Below are positions 6,749 through 7,759 of a stretch of 7,759 nucleotides of DNA, piece by piece. This stretch comes from Pseudomonadota bacterium (GTDB lineage Bacteria > Chloroflexota > Ktedonobacteria > Ktedonobacterales > JACDGC01): contig JAJPKG010000473.1 in the NCBI GenBank assembly GCA_021323815.1, forward strand, positions 1 through 7,759, read 5' to 3'. A program made the position numbers and the translations under genes. The notes below the pieces were generated by a model. That model was not told the origin of the DNA. It searched no databases and worked only from the letters and a program-made list of their open reading frames with translations. Numbering within the stretch: position 1 is the stretch's first letter; the number at the start of each line of letters is the position of its first letter.

Positions 6749-6885
6749 GTTGGCTGCCTCACACCGAACCAGTGAACGCTGTCGCATCCTCCACGCTCGC
6801 TGGAGCCAAACCTCCCAGATCGGAACAACAAACCCTTGCAGGCTGATGATGATATGGCTTGACACTCCCTAAATCGCACTCCTCC

Positions 6886-6915
6886 TTGCATCTCGTGATA
6901 GGCGGGTGCTATAAT
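6886..6915 (+). promoter_or_regulatory. Strong extended -10 promoter of the SRP RNA gene
   Basis: TATAAT, a perfect -10 box, lies at 6910-6915 and is preceded by TG one base away (6907-6908), making an extended -10. TTGCAT at 6886-6891 is a fair -35 box at 18-base spacing. The predicted start near 6922 coincides with the first base of the closing helix of the SRP RNA, which supports both calls. A consensus promoter suits a constitutive, abundant RNA. Confidence 0.85.
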
Positions 6916-6921
6916 GAGGGC

Positions 6922-7030
6922 GACGAAGAGACGGGTCCCATGCGACTCACGTTCCCGAACGTGTCAGGGGCGGAAGCCAGCAGCAATAAGGGGACCTCCG
7001 AGGGTGCCGTGGCTCACCCGTCTCGGAGTC
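6922..7030 (+). ncRNA. ffs: Bacterial small signal recognition particle RNA (4.5S RNA)
   Basis: SRP RNA binds the Ffh GTPase and guides ribosomes making membrane proteins to FtsY at the membrane. The hallmark is at 6965-6983: CAGG, a GGC/GCC stem capped by a GGAA tetraloop (6972-6975), then AGCAG. This is the universal domain IV core with its symmetric internal loop. The rest folds into the expected rod. GTTCCC (6951-6956) pairs with 6990-6995, CCATG (6938-6942) with CGTGG (7008-7012) and GAGACGGGT (6928-6936) perfectly with 7016-7024. A final GAC/GTC pair (6922-6924 with 7028-7030) lies beyond a 3x3 internal loop. The length of about 109 bases fits the small type without an Alu domain. A T-rich run at 7041-7048 may end the transcript. 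The exact 3' end is inferred from pairing. Confidence 0.92.
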
Positions 7031-7094
7031 ACACCTGCCCCTTTCTTTGCTTCCCCCATTGCCAATCGATTTTCTTGCAGAATCACCCCTGCGC

Positions 7095-7123
7095 GTGACA
7101 ATCTTGCGCTTTTCGGATATCCT
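7095..7123 (+). promoter_or_regulatory. Probable promoter of the zinc-ribbon protein gene
   Basis: GTGACA (7095-7100) and TATCCT (7118-7123) are separated by 17 bases, giving a start near 7130 and a leader of about 28 bases. A small palindrome, TATCT-CC-AGATA (7123-7134), overlaps the predicted start and could be an operator, though it is short enough to be chance. Confidence 0.55.
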
Positions 7124-7146
7124 ATCTCCAGATAACCAAAAGGGGC

Positions 7147-7153
7147 AAAGGAG
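7147..7153 (+). promoter_or_regulatory. Shine-Dalgarno of the zinc-ribbon protein gene
   Basis: AAAGGAG ends 4 bases before ATG 7158, slightly close but acceptable. Another ATG at 7154 abuts the site but is out of frame and reaches a stop after about 20 codons, so 7158 is the start. Confidence 0.75.
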
Positions 7154-7157
7154 ATGT

Positions 7158-7759
7158 ATGCGCTATTGTGGCAACTGCGGCGCTCCGATGAGCGCGGGGG
7201 AATTAGCTGACGGCGTTTGCTCGCGGTGCGGCGCGCGCATCACCCCAAGCGGAGATGTGATCGCGCCATTCGCCGGCTCATCGGGCATATCTTTCGGCGA
7301 CGCCCCGACGAATCCGCCGTCCCCGGCTTCTCCTTCACCGCTCCCCGGTACAGATGCCGCGCCGCCGCGCTGGACCGTCACGCGGCGGGTGCAGGCTGCC
7401 TTGCCCCCACCCTCATCGCCGCTGCCGGTGCTGCTGGGTGGGGCGGTTGTCGTCTTGGTGCTGGCAGTCGGAATCTTGCTGGCGGTGGTTCTGCGGCACA
7501 GCGGCATCACCGCTGCCACTGGTAACGGCTCGCCAAACAAGGTGGGTTCATCCTCTCATTCCGGCGGGCCTACCTCCACAAGTCAGCCGACACAGCATAA
7601 AACGCCCACGCCGAAGGGGCAGCCAACTGCGACGCCTGCTACCACACCTACCGCGCAGCCCACCGGCACACCGCAACCCGCTGGCACGCCCACGCCAACC
7701 CCCGCAGCAACGCCGGGTCCGGCCATCTTTGTCATGCCCAATGCGCTCAACGTGCCCGA
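7158..7759 (+). CDS. Zinc-ribbon, single-pass membrane protein with Thr/Pro stalk (3' partial)
   Basis: The first 200 codons are in view; the gene continues past the right edge. An N-terminal zinc ribbon has Cys at 4 and 7 (YCGNC) and at 21 and 24 (CSRC), the CxxC-x13-CxxC spacing of the small zinc-ribbon domain common at bacterial protein N-termini. Residues 30-90 are a Pro/Ser/Ala-rich linker. A strong hydrophobic span covers about 91-112 (VLLGGAVVVLVLAVGILLAVVL), leaving the ribbon in the cytoplasm. Residues 113-148 are Ser/Gly-rich, and 149-188 form a Thr-Pro stalk with many TP pairs. The last visible residues (AIFVMPNALNV) look like the start of a folded outer domain. It resembles the envelope proteins of Chloroflexota in general layout. 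The role is unknown; sensing or surface display would be guesses until the missing C-terminal domain is seen. Confidence 0.85.
   Translation, partial: MRYCGNCGAPMSAGELADGVCSRCGARITPSGDVIAPFAGSSGISFGDAPTNPPSPASPSPLPGTDAAPPRWTVTRRVQAALPPPSSPLPVLLGGAVVVLVLAVGILLAVVLRHSGITAATGNGSPNKVGSSSHSGGPTSTSQPTQHKTPTPKGQPTATPATTPTAQPTGTPQPAGTPTPTPAATPGPAIFVMPNALNVP
7602..7721 (+). repeat. Low-complexity Thr-Pro coding repeat
   Basis: Codons 149-188 of the zinc-ribbon protein are a degenerate run of ACN and CCN codons giving repeated TP, ATP and GTP units. It encodes an extended stalk beyond the membrane anchor. Codon choice varies between units, so it is a protein-level repeat and not a recent DNA tandem duplication. 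Confidence 0.75.

Noticed and set aside
6859..6864. TTGACA as the -35 box of the SRP RNA promoter
   Set aside because: It lies 45 bases before the TATAAT at 6910, far outside the usable range, and no -10 box follows at normal spacing. TTGCAT at 6886 fits instead.
6682..6891. N-terminal extension of the minus-strand membrane protein to an ATG at 6891
   Set aside because: The extension would run through the extended -10 promoter and the ribosome binding site at 6689-6694. It is Cys-rich and unlike the rest of the protein, and the start at 6681 places the membrane anchor normally.
6859..7098. A 79-codon + strand frame across the SRP RNA
   Set aside because: The structured RNA accounts for these bases, and the predicted peptide has no family resemblance and no ribosome binding site.
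1..7759. A defence, toxin-antitoxin, CRISPR or phage system
   Set aside because: No nuclease, methyltransferase, transposase, integrase or regularly spaced repeats are visible. The helicase-associated protein lacks a motor and has no partner genes that would suggest a defence cluster.

Overview
The window reads as ordinary chromosomal DNA from a GC-rich bacterium. Chloroflexota (Ktedonobacteria or a relative) is my best guess. It rests on the Thr-Pro-rich stalks behind a membrane anchor, a zinc-ribbon membrane protein, an IspH of the Bacillus-like subtype, and a stand-alone XPB/Ssl2-associated domain protein. This assignment is an inference; no rRNA or other decisive marker lies in the window.

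Layout, left to right: (1) the 3' part of a + strand gene with a Pro/Ala-rich N-terminal region and a C-terminal DUF4177-like fold (3-749). (2) A convergent gap with a nested inverted repeat (751-889). (3) A minus-strand gene for a large soluble alpha-helical protein of unknown function (897-2360). (4) A 408-base divergent gap (2361-2768) with a promoter candidate on each side. (5) A probable two-gene + strand unit: ispH (2769-3686), the last enzyme of the MEP isoprenoid pathway, then 46 bases later a 738-residue protein with a helicase-associated C-terminal domain but no helicase motor (3733-5949). (6) A convergent gap with two GC-rich hairpins (5950-6063). (7) A minus-strand single-pass membrane protein of unknown function (6064-6681). 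(8) A divergent regulatory region with back-to-back extended -10 promoters. The right-hand one drives a non-coding RNA that I identify as the bacterial small SRP RNA (4.5S RNA, ffs; about 6922-7030). (9) The start of a zinc-ribbon / transmembrane / Thr-Pro-stalk protein that runs off the right edge (7158 onward).

The genes do not form one obvious pathway. IspH (isoprenoid supply) and the SRP RNA (co-translational membrane targeting) are housekeeping. The two membrane-anchored proteins beside the SRP RNA gene may act at the cell envelope, but nothing visible ties them together. I found no defence system, mobile element with a transposase, CRISPR array, tRNA or rRNA. The best follow-up points are the SRP RNA gene, the motor-less helicase-associated protein, the Trp-centred repeats in the first protein, and the two palindromic convergent gaps.
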